64,000 nt of DNA from Apium graveolens (taxonomy: Eukaryota; Streptophyta; Magnoliopsida; Apiales; Apiaceae). Shown here piece by piece: positions 34,873-47,960 of this stretch (position 1 is its first letter; each line of letters starts with the position of its first letter). The stretch spans positions 63,922,503-63,986,502 of the forward strand of contig NC_133657.1 in the NCBI RefSeq assembly GCF_009905375.1, written 5' to 3'. A model generated the notes under the pieces. That model was given only the letters and a program-made list of their open reading frames with translations, had not been told where the DNA came from and did no database searches. The position numbers and the translations under genes were made by a program.

Positions 34873-37800
34873 TTACAATACAGTCTCATTGCTAGATATA
34901 CTCAATTGGTCATCCAGTCTAAAAAATCTTCTAACACCCTTGTCATCCATGAATTTCATCAGCCAATAAGGTCTCAAATGCACTCTACTTCTTGTGAAAG
35001 GAATTGTTAGAGTTCTTGGAAGTGCATTCTTGGCTTTATTACTCCTTAGGTCTTCTATCTTCTTTAGGACCAATTTCCTTGCAGTTACATTGAAACCAAA
35101 GTTTTTCTTGAAGGATGAGAAGACCTTTATCAGTATAGATTGGCTTTCTTGAAGAATCATGTGAAGGGGCCATGTGATCTCTTTCCCTCCTTTGTACTTG
35201 AACACCAGTCTCTTAGGAAGATGTCTGTGAGCATCGATCCCTCTTACTTCTTCCAATTCATCTAAATAGAGGTTTAAATCTGAAAACTCCTTGATGTCAC
35301 AGGTTACAAAAGATCTTTTAGTTAGGGTCTTGGTTCTGAGAGTCACACGCTTGACCTTCTTGGTTACTTTGATCTTTATTTTCTTTGGCTTGTTGAAGAT
35401 AGGTAAATTTATTCAGGAATTGGAAAACTTTCCCAGTCTATTGGCTCATCCTTGGGAATTATAGGCTCACCATGAAAATTCTTTGTTGGGTCCACCTTAA
35501 ATTCCTCATGTACCACTGAGGGCTTGGATGTTTGAGTTGAAGTTGTAGACTGTTTGGGAATATAGTCTTCCATCTCCTCATCACTGAAGTCCAATTTTCT
35601 TTTGGAATGAAGCTTGTATCTGAATTTCCTTTTCTGTTGAGGTTTATTTTGCATTTGCTGATCTTGAGCTTCAGTAATCACAAGTGGTTTTTCATAGAAT
35701 TCAGTTGCAGCTTTCACAACTTGAAGCTTGGCTACTATAGCAACTTGCTTTTTCTTCTGTTTGAGCTTCTTAACATCTAAAGCAGCTTGCCTCTTTTCTT
35801 ACTTAATTCTTTTTTTCTTCCTTTTTTGATGTGGCAAACTGAGGGTGTCCAGCCACCACACAAATCTCTTTTCCATTTCTGTAAATTTTGGTAATTATCT
35901 TCTTTTGTACTGAATCATATGGATCTTTGTAAAATGTTATGGACCTTTCCAACAGCTTCTTTTCATCTGGTTTTGGAGTCTCAAACATGAGATCCAAGGG
36001 ATTCTTGTCTGATGACTTTGGATAGTTCTTTTTAGCCTTCAAAATCAGATTGGCTTTTGGAGATTTGATGCATGAAGTTTGGCCTTTTTTCAAGCTACAT
36101 AGACTCATTTCATTCACTGAAATTTATTTGACTCGAGAGTGGTGATGAAAAGTCAGTTTCTATATTTGACCAAATTTCTTCTGAACTTCTTCATCTATCT
36201 TCCTCCACTTGTCATCCAACTCCTTCTCAGCAGCTGCAACATCAAGCATCTTGAGATTTGACTTAGAATCCATCTTAGCAGCTGCTATTTGGATCAGATC
36301 AATGTTGTCCAATACTGGTTGCTTTGGCAAAGTAATTTCTGCAACTATTACTTGACTGATTTGAACATTTATCACATGCTCCCCCTCACTGGTTGGCTCT
36401 CCTTGGCTAACTGAGATTGTTGAATCTTTCTCCCCCTTTTTGTTATCATCAAATAGAGTGGAGGTAGAAGTTTGTGCAGCCACCAGCTTTTGTAGCAACT
36501 GAGTTTTTTGTGCTTGATGTAGATGAATAGCTGTGAGAGAGACTTCAACTGCTTTCAGTCTTGTGTCCAAGGAATCCATTATAATTGCAAGATTAGAATT
36601 TCTCCTCAACTGTCTGTTGATTTCAAGCATTGTTGTATTTGGAAATGTTGCATCCAATCTTTCAAAGACACTCTTCTTGACTTGGTCAATCTCTGTTTTG
36701 ATTAAAGTGACATCTTGATTGTGTTGAAGAGCTTGTATTTGATGTAGTTGTAGAGAGTTGAGGTGTGACTGTAGAAGCTTCTTGGTGCTAGCATTAGTGG
36801 TGGCTTGAAGAGCAGTGTGTGTCTGTTGAATGATGTGAAAAAGAGTTGTCTTGAAATATTGTTCATCACACTCTTTAGAAACACCCAAGGTGGAATGCTT
36901 GATCTAGAGCTAGGGCCTGCTTCTCCCCTATGTCCATGAACTCTTCTCCATCACCATCTTCATCTCCAAAGAACTCTTTAGACTCACCAGTTCCATAATC
37001 AACATCACCAGCTGTGGGAGGCATGGCTGAGATGGCATCCTTTGCTCTTTGCATTGAAGTAGTTGTATGCACGAAGTTAAGCATATTTTCTACATTCTCA
37101 TTCCCCTGTCCAGCCAAAAGTTGATATGCTGTAATAGGATGAGTAAATGTCTCAGCATTCAAAGAGATGGAATCTATGACAGCTTGATCATGCTGAAATA
37201 GATTATCTTTGTCTATATCACTGACATTCATTAACTCACTAACAATGATATCCATCCTTATTTCTCTTGTACCTGCATTTCTCTCATTTTCTCTCTGTTC
37301 TTGCATCAAGGGCTCCCCTTCGCTCACCACCCTCACACCCTCACCTTCGCCTACTAAGGTGGGACTCCTCTCATTCTCTTTTGCCAAATTGGAAGAAATA
37401 ACATTCATTTGTTCACTCTTTTCTTCTCCTTTTGCCTAGGAGCAACCCAACCTCTCACTCAATTCACTTCCTTCCCTCAGTCATAAGAGTGATTGTACTA
37501 CTACTAGGTCATCTGCACTTGTGAAAATTGTTAAGATTTGAAGTGGTGCAGTAACAGTCAACGGATGAGGAACATCCGTCGAAGCAGTAGTTTTCAGTGT
37601 CAACAGATGACTACTGTTAAGCACATCCGTCGAAGGACAATCACTTGTCAACAGATGAACAATATCCATTGGGGATAGAAGAAATGAATGAGTTTGGAGT
37701 GGAGACTATTGTTGCATCTATGGTGATTGATTTGAGATTTTGCTTAGATGTTTTAGTAGACTCGGAAAGAAATGGCAAGTGAGCCAACAAATCGTCTAAA

Positions 37801-39316
37801 AGATGATGTTCACTTGCTTGGATTTTTGGCTTCTCCAAGAGAGTTAAAGATGTAAAATTTGGAAGTGATGTATGAATCATATCTACATCCAATGAGTGTG
37901 TGGGTGAATTTGGTTTATTGGGTGCTTCTATTATCAAAGAATTTGGTTGTGACTCCACATTAGTTGGAGCCACATCAAGATGACTTTGTGATGGTGCATG
38001 TACTGAGTCTTTGATTGCAGTAGGCACTGTGTGTACACCCTGTGTATCCCCAGTTGGTTTAGATTTCTTCTTTCTGGCATATGTTTGGGGTGAGTTAGTG
38101 TCCCTTACCCTCTTGGCATGTGCTCTTGGCTGAGAGCTTTGTTCAATAGTTATATCCTTTTAGGAGGATGCAACTAGCAATGAGTTTAAGTCCTTTTTAA
38201 GCATTGTAGTTTGTTGGAAAACTGTAGTGTGGCTAGGCTGGGAAACACTCACCTCTTCAACCTTATCCTTAGGGCTTCTTTGATGTTCACCCTGTCCCTC
38301 ACCCAACTCACTCTCCTTCATACTCCCCTCTTGGTGTTTGGTAGATTTTGCAACTGGTTTCTTTTGAGAAAAACCAAAGGGGGCTTTCTTTGATTTTGAT
38401 TTAGAAATTTTTGGCTTTGTGGCTTGGGTAGGCATCTGTTTGGTCACATTCACATATGCCATTGCAACAGTTGAAGGCAAAGAAATAGGTTGAGAAGTAG
38501 TGGAGACAGGGGTGTTTACCTCACTCACCTGATGATGTTCCATAATGAGCATGTATACAAGTGGAACATCTTTGTGATGATTGGTCCTGTTAAGATCAGC
38601 AATAACTCTTCTCTCTTGGACCCAACAAGCTTACTTGTTTGTTGGATTCTCAATTGAGAGATTCTCAGAAATAAAATTAGCTAGCATCATGAAAAATTTA
38701 GCATAATAGATATTTTTAGACCTCTTCCTAATATCCCCTAACTTTCTCCCTATCTCAAACATGACAGAAGTGCTTAAGTTGAAGTAATTATCACTAAGAA
38801 GCATATAAAGCATGTGCACAAGTGAATAAGATACAACATCTAAATTACTTACTTTACCAGAAAATACTTTGATAAAAAGTCACACAAGAAACTCCATTCT
38901 TTTCTAAGGCCTAATCTTCTAACTTCACCTAACTTAGTGGCAGTTAGAGCATAACCCATAGAGACTAGCATGTTACTCACATCAGTGTCTATGTGTGGAG
39001 CAAGTGTGTTATTTTCAGTTAATTTAAAACACTTTTCAATTACATCACAGTTGATACAGTGCTCATTACCTTTGAGAGTAAAGATAATAGTCTTGTCATT
39101 GGGGCTGAACACTGCAGTAGTCCAGATTTCCTCAACAACTTCACAGTATATGGTTGGGGATTCAAGTATGGCATAATTCAATCTGCAATTCAGTATGAAG
39201 TCCATCATCTTGTGATAATCTTCAGATGCCGGAATCTGCTTGTTCACCAAAGCTACAAAGTTGTTCTTTTCATAGACAAAGCCAATTGAGGACATAATCT
39301 TGACTACGGGTGCCAT
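34873..39316 (-). pseudogene. long extra ORF downstream of pol in a SIRE-type element, broken
   Basis: About 1480 codons from ATG at 39316 to near 34870, now in ten or so segments separated by stops and frame changes. The N-terminal 155 residues (38849-39316) begin MAPVVKIMSSIGFVYEKNNF and include YCEVVEEIWTTAVF and LGLRKEWSFLCDFLSKYF. This is the style of a plant retrotransposon protein of unknown function often found next to copia pol genes. The middle (38552-37400) is rich in Ser, Pro, Thr and Lys. A segment at 36160-36888 has heptad-like Leu/Ile spacing and may be a coiled coil. The C-terminus is Lys-rich. I see no clear membrane segment, so calling it env-like is not justified by sequence. 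The function is unknown. Confidence 0.65.
37555..37680 (-). repeat. repeat of CATCCGTCGA/CAACGGATG motifs inside the extra ORF
   Basis: Inverted pairs of the same core as in the LTR minisatellite (CAACGGATG next to CATCCGTCGA, and CAACAGATG next to CATCCGTCGA) recur about every 30-50 bp. In the coding sense they give a repeated S-T-D-V pattern. This region could be LTR-derived or a coding repeat. Confidence 0.6.
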
Positions 39317-39633
39317 TTCTGTAATTGAGTTTAGTTGCAGAAAGAGAGTATTTGCTTTGGAGAAGAAGAGAGCTAGAGAAATTGCTTTGAGAATGATAAA
39401 AGAAAAGAATGAAAATGATTTTTGCTTTTATACTATCTCAGAAATAAACTGTCAAAAGTATTAAAGTAAAATAAAGTAACCAATCAAAATAGCCCAAAAT
39501 AGCCGTTTAAAAATTATAAAAACTGTCAAAATTCTAAGATTATCCGTTAAAATATACATACAGGCTGTAAGTAATTTTGATGGATAATGTTCAGAATCAA
39601 CGGCTAAGATTGAGACATTTCAATGAATGATAA
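39317..39633 (-). other. upstream region of the extra ORF
   Basis: Untranslated stretch ahead of the extra ORF with an isolated TATCCGTT motif. It is interrupted at 39634 by the tandem copia array and presumably continues at 61900. Confidence 0.5.
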
Positions 39634-41299
39634 TGCAGGATTTTATCTATCACGGAAGCATGGTAAAACAATTTTCATGATATAAAATCCATATAATATG
39701 CATACAGATCGTAAATTAAATAGAGGGATCGTTTCTAACCTTTAAAAGCGATCCAAGAACCACGAGCGGAGGTCCCTAGCAGCTGCTTCTCAAGTGTGAA
39801 GCACTCCACCGGTATTCACCAAGAAATCGATGTAATGGAGGAGGAGGAGGTGGAGAGAATTAGGGTTTTTGAAATTTTTTAGGTTAAGACAAAATAAGGG
39901 TTTATAATAGTATATTTATAGGTAAAATTTTCAGCGGAAAATTTTCCCATAAAATATTATTATTATTATTAACCCTTTATTCTTATTAACCTACTAACTA
40001 ATAATTAAAACACCTTTTAATTATTAATCCTTTTTCTAAACACTTTAGAAATAATTCTCTCACTTGATTTAATTTTCAAAATTAAATTCTTAGTTAATAA
40101 TATTAAGAATTTTCTTAATTAATTTATAATTAATTAATTCTCATTTAATCAATTATTAAATTTGCTAATTAATTATTTATTTCACAAATAAATAATGACC
40201 AGCCATTATTAATTAATTCCTCCAATATTAAATCATTCTCTTTTATGGTGTGACCCTGTAGGTTCAATATTAAGCCGGTAGTAGAAATAAATAATAATAA
40301 AACTATTTTATCATTATTTATATAAATTCTCTAATTCATTAAATATGATTAATTAATCATATTTATTCTACATCGTGAGGGATATTTCTCAGCATATCGC
40401 GACTATCCGGATAATACGAATTCACTGCTTAGAATACCAAGAACCCATTCAGTGAGTAGTTACCGTACAATCAATTCCTTCCACCCTGCAATGTCACGAT
40501 TAAATACAAGGCATGGAACTTGTGTCAAGCCTATCTTATTTAATCATTTGCTTTCCCATCCACTATGCTTAGTTCTATTTAATGTAAATTAGAAACTCCT
40601 TTCTAATTTCATTCACTCTGGTCAGAGATTCCTGAACTAGTATAAGTGGATCAGCATTGAACATTTTCTTCCTTCACTGGAAGGGGTAGATCCTTTATTG
40701 ATCATACACTATCTTCATGTACAAATTGCTATACCCAGTAGAGCCCTTATAATTGTCCCTTGAGACTAAGAACTAAACCAAAACATAGTTCAGTGTACAC
40801 AAGATGACTATGATGACCTCAAGTCTAAGGATATTTGTACAACTATCACTATGTGAACAACTACTGACACGTGAGTGAACTCCATCAGTTGTTCATCTGT
40901 GTGAGTCATGTTCAGTGAACTTATTCTATAATAAGCACCTACATACTAGCTTTAGTGTCACCACACAAATGTCTATGAGAACAGACAGCCTTCATAATGA
41001 AGCAAGCATGGTATGTACCGATCTTTGCGGATTATTAGTTACCAGTTAGTAATCCTATGACCATGAACTATTTAAGTTTAGAGTTATCATCTTTTAGGTC
41101 TCATTATTATAATCTCATCACAATCCATAAAAAGCTTTACTCTAAATTGTGGTATATCTTATTTAAACACTTAAAATAGATAGAGCCCGCAATAAAAACA
41201 AAACAAGTCTTTTATTAATATCAACGAAATCAAAACAGATTACATAAAAGTTATTCCTAAATCCTCATACATGATTGGACTTAGGACATATCTCTTTCA
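39634..41299 (-). repeat. LTR A of the tandem copia array
   Basis: On the plus strand it begins TGCAGGATTTTATC (TGAAGG in the other two copies) and ends GACATATCTCTTTCA. It is followed by ATCTCCCACTTGTAC, the complement of the polypurine tract. It is very AT-rich in the centre. Confidence 0.9.
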
Positions 41300-42142
41300 A
41301 TCTCCCACTTGTACTAAAGCCAATCACTCTGGTATCTAATACCCATCTTGTCTTTATGACGATCAAAGTGACTTTGAGAAAGTGGCTTTGTTAAAGGGTC
41401 TGCTATGTTTCAACAATCTCCCTAATCAGATGAAAGCGCCGCATGACATGTTTGGAATTTTTATGAGACCTAGGTTCCTTGGCTTGTGCTATTGCTGCGT
41501 TGTTATCACAATACAACACAATAGGCTCTTCAACGCTAGTAACAACTCCTAACTCAGAAACAAATTTTCTCTGTCAAACGGCTTCTTTTGCAGCCTCACT
41601 TGCAGCTATATATTCTGCTTCCGCTGTGGAGTCAGCCGTTGTAGACTGTTTGGAACTCTTCCAACTAATCGCACCACCATACAGAGTAAACACGTACCCT
41701 GACATGGATTTTCTATCACTTTCTGATTGAAAACTAGAGTCAGTATAACCCTCTATTTTCAACTCAGATTCACCACCAAAAACAAAAAAATGTCCTTAGT
41801 CCTTCGCAAGTACTTAAGGATGTTCTTCACTATTTGCCAGTGGTCTTCACCTGGATTGGACTGATCTCTGTTCGTCACACTAATTGAATAAGCAACATCA
41901 GGCCTAGTACACAATATCGCGTACATGATAGATCCTATTGCTGAAGCATAAGGAATCTTACTCATACGCTCTCTTTCCTCAGGTGTCTTAGGAGACATTT
42001 TTTCGGAAAGGGAGACTCCATGGCTCATCGGTATGAGACCTCTTTTGGAGTTTTCCATGCTAAACCTTTTAAGCACTTTCTGGATGTATGTACCCTGGGT
42101 AAGACCTATCATTCTTCTAGATCTATCTCTATGGATCTTCAT
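41300..42142 (-). pseudogene. unit 1 pol C-terminal part: end of RT and RNase H
   Basis: The segment 41759-42142 holds the RT thumb part (GLTQGTYIQKVLKRFSMENS, then CTRPDVAYSIS). The segment 41574-41762 holds RNase H motifs (GYTDSSF, SGYVFTLYGGAISWKS and STAEAEYIAASEA). The frame ends with TGA at 41574-41576 after AKEAV, although RNase H-like sequence continues for about 250 bp to the polypurine tract. The same stop is present in units 2 and 3. The domain would degrade the RNA strand during cDNA synthesis. Confidence 0.85.
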
Positions 42143-45100
42143 TGTAACACCCCCAAATCCGGGGTCGGGGATCCGGGTTGTCACGAGTTCCATTTCCCTT
42201 AATAGCACCCAATCTTAATAATTACTCAACTACTCTGTACTGTGACCCCACAATAAATACACACACCATACGTTATAGTCTCAGAGATGAACATCCAAAA
42301 ATAACCACAAGTCATTTTATTCCACAATTATCTGCCAATACACCTTAAAAGGTTTTCTGAATAAATTTACATTTCTTTGCCATTATTACAATTCATAATT
42401 ATACATAAATCTGGTACATTAGAAGTTGAAAGCCTAGCCTATTGGTAGTTCCTACCTCAGCTACGGCGGCATCAATGCTTCTAGAAAACTGCGGAACGTC
42501 TCCTAATCGCTTGCGAATCGGGAGCTTGGTCCTGTTCATCCTTTCTATCTGTTGTTGTGTGATGAAAGAAGAAAGCAAGGGTGAGCAGCAAGCCCACCAA
42601 AATAATATGTATAATGATTAATAGTATATGAGCCTTCTTTTAGTACTCATGAAAGTCTTGGTCAAAAGAAATGAACCAAGTTGATATCTTAATGCGATGA
42701 AGTCGCAAAATATTCAGTATATATATATACATATATACTTTTCAAAATCTTGGAAGTCCTCTTCCATGCATAATATACACAAAGTCCCAGTGTATAACTG
42801 TATAAAAAAAATATCGTTGCAAGGTGATCTCATATATCTAACCTTGTCTCAACGTTTTTCTGAAAATCTTTGTCATACATAAGACAATTATTAATTAGAT
42901 ATAAGTTTAAAAGATGAAGTTACCAAATACTCCAATATACTTATATCTTTTCCAAATACTACTTGAACTACCACCGTTCAAGTTATAATTAATTTCAAAA
43001 GTTCATCACATAGATGAGACTATAAGACAAGATTTGAATAGATTAAATCTTTAAAATATCATCAAAATAAAATGAAGTTACGAGATACTTCATTTGATGT
43101 AAACATCATTTTGAAAACTTGACCCTGCCAACACCTAACAATCGCCCAACCGTAGCCTTTCTATCGAAGTGCTCTGGGTAGTGTTGCAGAAATTATCCAA
43201 TTGGATGATGAACTCATTACGGGAGTTTGCTACGCCAGGAAGACCACTTACGATGATCAGTCGTAGTAGTACAACCCCACCATTTTCTACATGTAGAGGA
43301 GAACCTGTCGGATTTACTTGTCAACCGAACACTGAACTCCTAAGGAATGGACCGCCTTAGCGGAACTTCCAGGCCATTTGGGCCAATATAATAAGGCTGG
43401 GCCGGCGCCACTCGACCACTTACGCCACTCCTAGTTCAGATGAAATCCATGACTCTGAAACGTAAAGCTCGTTCCCCCTTTCCCCAAGTAGAAACTTGTT
43501 GATACGGCTCCACCAAGAAGTCGTATCTAGTTGGAAAGGAAAACTCACCGATATTTCCCAGGCGATGCCTGTTAATGGATTAACTTGTTCCAAGAATTTT
43601 ACTTCCCGAGTGTTGGGTAAGTAATCAATTCATTTATCAAAACAGCAACCTTGTTGCGAATATAAAACACACCACAGAGCCGGATCCCTCAGGTTTTGAG
43701 CGAGTATTTAAATCCCCTTCGAAAGGAGGATCTTAAATATAAAAATGAGTTTTGGGATCCGCTCTAACTTTTAAAAATCATTTTGAAGACTCGCAAAACA
43801 TTTTTAAGAATGTTTGGAGTGATGCTGATTTAACAAGGTAAATCAGTCCCAATATATTAGAAAATATCTGAATATTATTATTTAAATAATATTCCCATAA
43901 AGAATAATCTTTATAAAAATAATTGAAGTAGAAGTTTTAAAACTTATACTTGAAATGAATAGCAAATAATCAAAGATATACTTATACGAAATTAATATCT
44001 TTATTTGAATAATCAAAAGTAAGTTTGATTATCGACACCTTATTCTTTAATACAATAAAGAATATTATTAAGTAATAAGCGGAGTCATAATACCTCGAAT
44101 GAATACTATAAATAATATTCATAAAATAAAAGAGTCATACATCCTCAAATGAATACTCAAATTAATATTCAATTAAGTAAAATAAAGGTATCGAATAAAC
44201 CTTATTCGATCCATAGTTTTAAAAACTATATCCATATATATATAAATATATATATATATAATATACTCGGGAACATCGACTCCCGGTTTAGAAATATGTT
44301 TTCACCTTTGGGTCCCTATACTAAGGGTATATGCAAATTACTGCTATTCTCTAGCATATGTATTATCAACTGAACCAACAGATGTATTTGGCAAGAATAC
44401 GAAACAGGCATGCATATATATACCATATCAGCATGCTTCAATATATCGCAACATTTGCTAATTAACCAACATGCATCTATCGCAAGATAATGCATATACA
44501 TATATACATCACAACAACAGTATAACGGATAGAAAACTTGCCTGAGCGACTTGGGGTGAAAAAAAAAGCTCGGAACGAGTCTGGTAACCTATAAACAACA
44601 AGTAAGTTGGAATTAAACCAAAGTCACTTGTAAATCTATACTTTAACTAACTTAGACTCTAACGCTTGTTTTGCGCTTACTGATTTGCTTAAGTCACTCG
44701 GGTACCCTCGGCTCCACCATTTTTAATAATTTAACCTTTACGAGTTTTAAGGCGATTCCTTCGCGAGTGTCTTACCAACTGCCTAACACACTTACCATAA
44801 ATGTTTCATACATTAATTAACCCTTTTTGGTCTTTAACATATGTTTCAAAGTAAAGCGAGGGGAAAAGTTTCGTTCGCGAAACGCCGTTACTTGAAACGG
44901 TCGTTTCTCCTAAACCGTACATCGGAATCAAACGAACTACATATCAAAACGAAGCTCGTAACATGAGCTATCTAAACATGGCAGTGGTCATAATCTAGTA
45001 GGGGGTTCTCGGGTCCTAATGCTATGCACAAAAACAGTCCAAAAAAAATCGGACGTTACGACGGCTATGTTTACGCGATTTCCAATATTTAAACTACTCC

Positions 45101-46286
45101 AATTAACCACCAACCAACTCATAACCATCAATACAACAAAACTTTACCTAAACCATACCACATCAGTCCATAATCTCCAAGGTTTTCAACTCAAACAACC
45201 ACAATCAAGACCTATGAACTATAATCAAGCTTCAATTACCAAAACACTTCCAAATCAAACCAAACTACTAATAATCACAATCCATGCTTCTCATTTCACA
45301 AAACCAACCATTAAGCTTCCTAACAAATAAAGTAAAGGCTAGGGTTTAAAGTTTATACCTTCCTTGGGAGGTGTTAAGTTGCTAGGAAGCCTTAGGGAGC
45401 CTCCTACAAGCTTGATCTTTCCAAAGAAATCAAGAACACAAAGTTAGGCTTTGAAGTTTCTAAAAGTCCGATTTAAAGAACTGTAAAAATGAGGGTCTTA
45501 CCATGATTATTTGGACGAGACTTGTGAACAAGAGTTGTAGGCCATCTCAATACCTTTCCAATGAGCTATAGAACACAATATTTTAGTGAGAAATGAAGGA
45601 GATACAGCAGTTTTAGTGTGCTGGTTCTGTTTTGGCCGAGAGCATGAAGAACAATGCCTTGGTTTCTTTTTGATTTTGATGAAAAATGATTTGCTTGGCT
45701 TGGTTGCTTGGTTTTTGTATTTGCTTTAGTCAATTACCTTCTTGCCCTTGAATTTGTGTGGTTCTCATTCAACCACACCTCCTTCCTTCCCTTGTCATGC
45801 TTGTGTCATCCTCATGATGTCATCCTCCCTTCCTTGTCCTCTTTCTATTGGTTGGATGACATCATTCCCACTAATCCCTTTGATTAACTTCCTAATCATT
45901 TGCCTAATGACCGCTGATCTGTTATACGGTTCGCTTAACTTTCGTTTTCGTTTATCGTTTGAGGGATCATACCCGGGATCTTATTACTTAGGTTCCCTTA
46001 ACATTTCTCAATACATTATATTCCTTTAATTTAAATCTTTTTATCCTGTTACCTTATACTCAATTCTTTCCGTATCTATTGGATTTCCGGGAAAAATCAA
46101 AGTGTTCGGATTTGGATTCTGACGATCTTTACATACACTTATATCCCATATAAAGTACTAATAAAATCTCTGAATATTCATATCAGAACCCCTATATAGT
46201 GTGGCATGAAAAGTTTTCTCATTCAGCAAAAACACTATTCATAAGGGTTTCAAAAATTTCCCAAAAATTGGGGTTATTACATTCAT
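42138..46286. mobile_element. solo LTR, 4.14 kb, nested in unit 1 pol, with TSD TTCAT
   Basis: Sequence 42143-46281 starts TGTAACACCCCCAAATCCGG and ends GGGGTTATTACA. It is flanked by TTCAT on both sides (42138-42142 and 46282-46286). The intact RT in unit 2 (near 53727) lacks it and has TTCAT once. No ORF with a recognisable product and no internal pol were found. TG...CA ends with a 5-bp duplication fit a solo LTR; the length suggests a long-LTR Ty3/gypsy family of the Tat group, which is an inference. Confidence 0.8.
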
Positions 46287-47245
46287 ACCGAGAATGTAGG
46301 ATGCTTCTCCCAAGTCCTTCATGGTGAAGTTCTTTGATAGCCATACTTTGACTGATTGCAGCATCGGTATATCATTTCCTATAAGAAGTATGTCATCTAC
46401 ATACAATACAAGAAATGTTACCGCACTCCCACTAAACTTCTTGTAGACACATGGTTCATCTATGTTTTTGATAAAACCAAACTCTTTGATTATCTCATCA
46501 AAACGGATGTTCCATCTACGAGAAGCTTGCCTTAAACCATATATGGTTCGCAGCAGCTTACACACTAGGTGTTCTTTTCCCTTGGAAAGAAAACCCTCTG
46601 GATGTATCATATACACTTCCTCCTCAAGTTCCCCATTGAGGAAGGCCGTTTTCACGTCCATTTGCCAGACCTCATAGTCGTAGTAAGCAGCAATCGCAAG
46701 CAAAATTCGAATTGATTTTAACAGGGCTACAGGCGAAAAAGTTTCATCAAAGTCAATCGCTTGCCTTTGTTTAAATCCTTTTGCCACGAGCCTGGCCTTA
46801 TAGGTCTCCACCTAGCCATCTGCTCCAGTCTTTCTTTTGTATACCCACTTGCACCCAATAGGCTTAACACCTTCAGGCGCCTCAACTAGAGTCCATACTT
46901 GGTTGGTATACATAGATTCCATTTCGGATTTCATGACACTATGCCATTTCTCTGAGTCAACATTACTCATTGCCTCATTATAGGTCACAGGGTCGTCATC
47001 ATCAATGATTGACAAATCATTATCATTCTCAATGACAAGGCCATAATACCTCTCTGGTTGCGAGACACTCTCCCTGTCCTACGAATGGGCTGTTCCACAG
47101 AAGGTTGTTCAGTCTGAACAGGTGTTTCCACTTGATCCGTAGTAGTTTGTGCTTCTTGAACTTCATCAAGTTCAACTTTGCTCCCACTGTTTCCTTCAAG
47201 GATAAACTGCTTTTCCAAGAAGGTAGCATGTCTGGAGACAAACAC
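46287..47245 (-). pseudogene. unit 1 reverse transcriptase, N-terminal and catalytic part
   Basis: The RT domain includes ARLVAKGFKQR, FDETFSPVALLKSIR, QMDVKTAFLNGEL, YGLRQASRRWN and the catalytic box YVDD. It is split from its C-terminal part by the solo LTR at 46281. An in-frame TAG near 46812 interrupts the start, between ADG and VETYKA. The upstream integrase-RT linker runs to 47245. The RT copies the element RNA into cDNA. The copy is dead because of the stop and the insertion. Confidence 0.85.
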
Positions 47246-47960
47246 TTAATGATCGGTGTAAAAGTAATACCCCAAAGTCTCTTTAGGATATCCCACAAAA
47301 TTACATTTTACAGATCGAGATTCCAGCTTATCTGGGTTAACTTTCTTGACATAAGATGGACATCCCCAAATCTTAACGTGTTTAAGACTCGGTTTCCTTT
47401 CTTTCCATATCTCATATGGAGTTTGAGGAACAGATTTGGAAGGCACCTTATTCAGTAAATATGCCGAGGTTTCCAATGCATAACCCCATAGGAATACTGG
47501 AAGATTCGCATAGCTCATCATGGACCAAACCATGTCTAACAAAGTTCGATTTTTCCTGTCAGATACCCCATTCAACTGTGGAGTATATGGAGGAGTCCAG
47601 TGGGAGACTATACCATTTTTTTTGAGATAATATAGAAACTCTCCATTCAAGTATTCACCACCTCGATATGATCGAAGAGTTATAATACTATGTTTGGTTT
47701 GTTTCTCCACTTCATGTTTATATTCTTTGAACTTTTCAAAGGCTTCAGACTTGTGTTTCATCAAATACACATATCCGAATCTAGATTTATCATCTATGAA
47801 AGTAATGAAGTATGAAAATCCACCCATGGCTTGCATAGACATTGGTCCACATACATCTGTGTGTACCAATCCTAGCAAATCTACAGCCCTCTCTCCATGT
47901 CCACTAAATGGAGATTTGGTCATTTTACCCAATAGACAAGAATCGCATGTAGGAAATGAT
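47246..47960 (-). pseudogene. unit 1 integrase with two catalytic residues changed
   Basis: The 228-residue segment 47246-47932 starts [19 protein letters not shown] and has HTDVCGPM (first Asp). Where unit 2 has LRSDRGGEY this copy has LRSYRGGEY. Where unit 2 has [10 protein letters not shown] this copy has [10 protein letters not shown]. So the second Asp and the Glu of the DDE triad are both changed, and the integrase should be inactive. The C-terminal [16 protein letters not shown] region is intact. Confidence 0.85.

Noticed and set aside
34873..39316. Calling the extra ORF an envelope protein
   Set aside because: No signal peptide or membrane segment could be seen; position after pol alone is not enough.
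45019..46029. Plus-strand ORFs of 95-103 codons inside the solo LTR
   Set aside because: Low-complexity composition and no domain; explained by LTR sequence.
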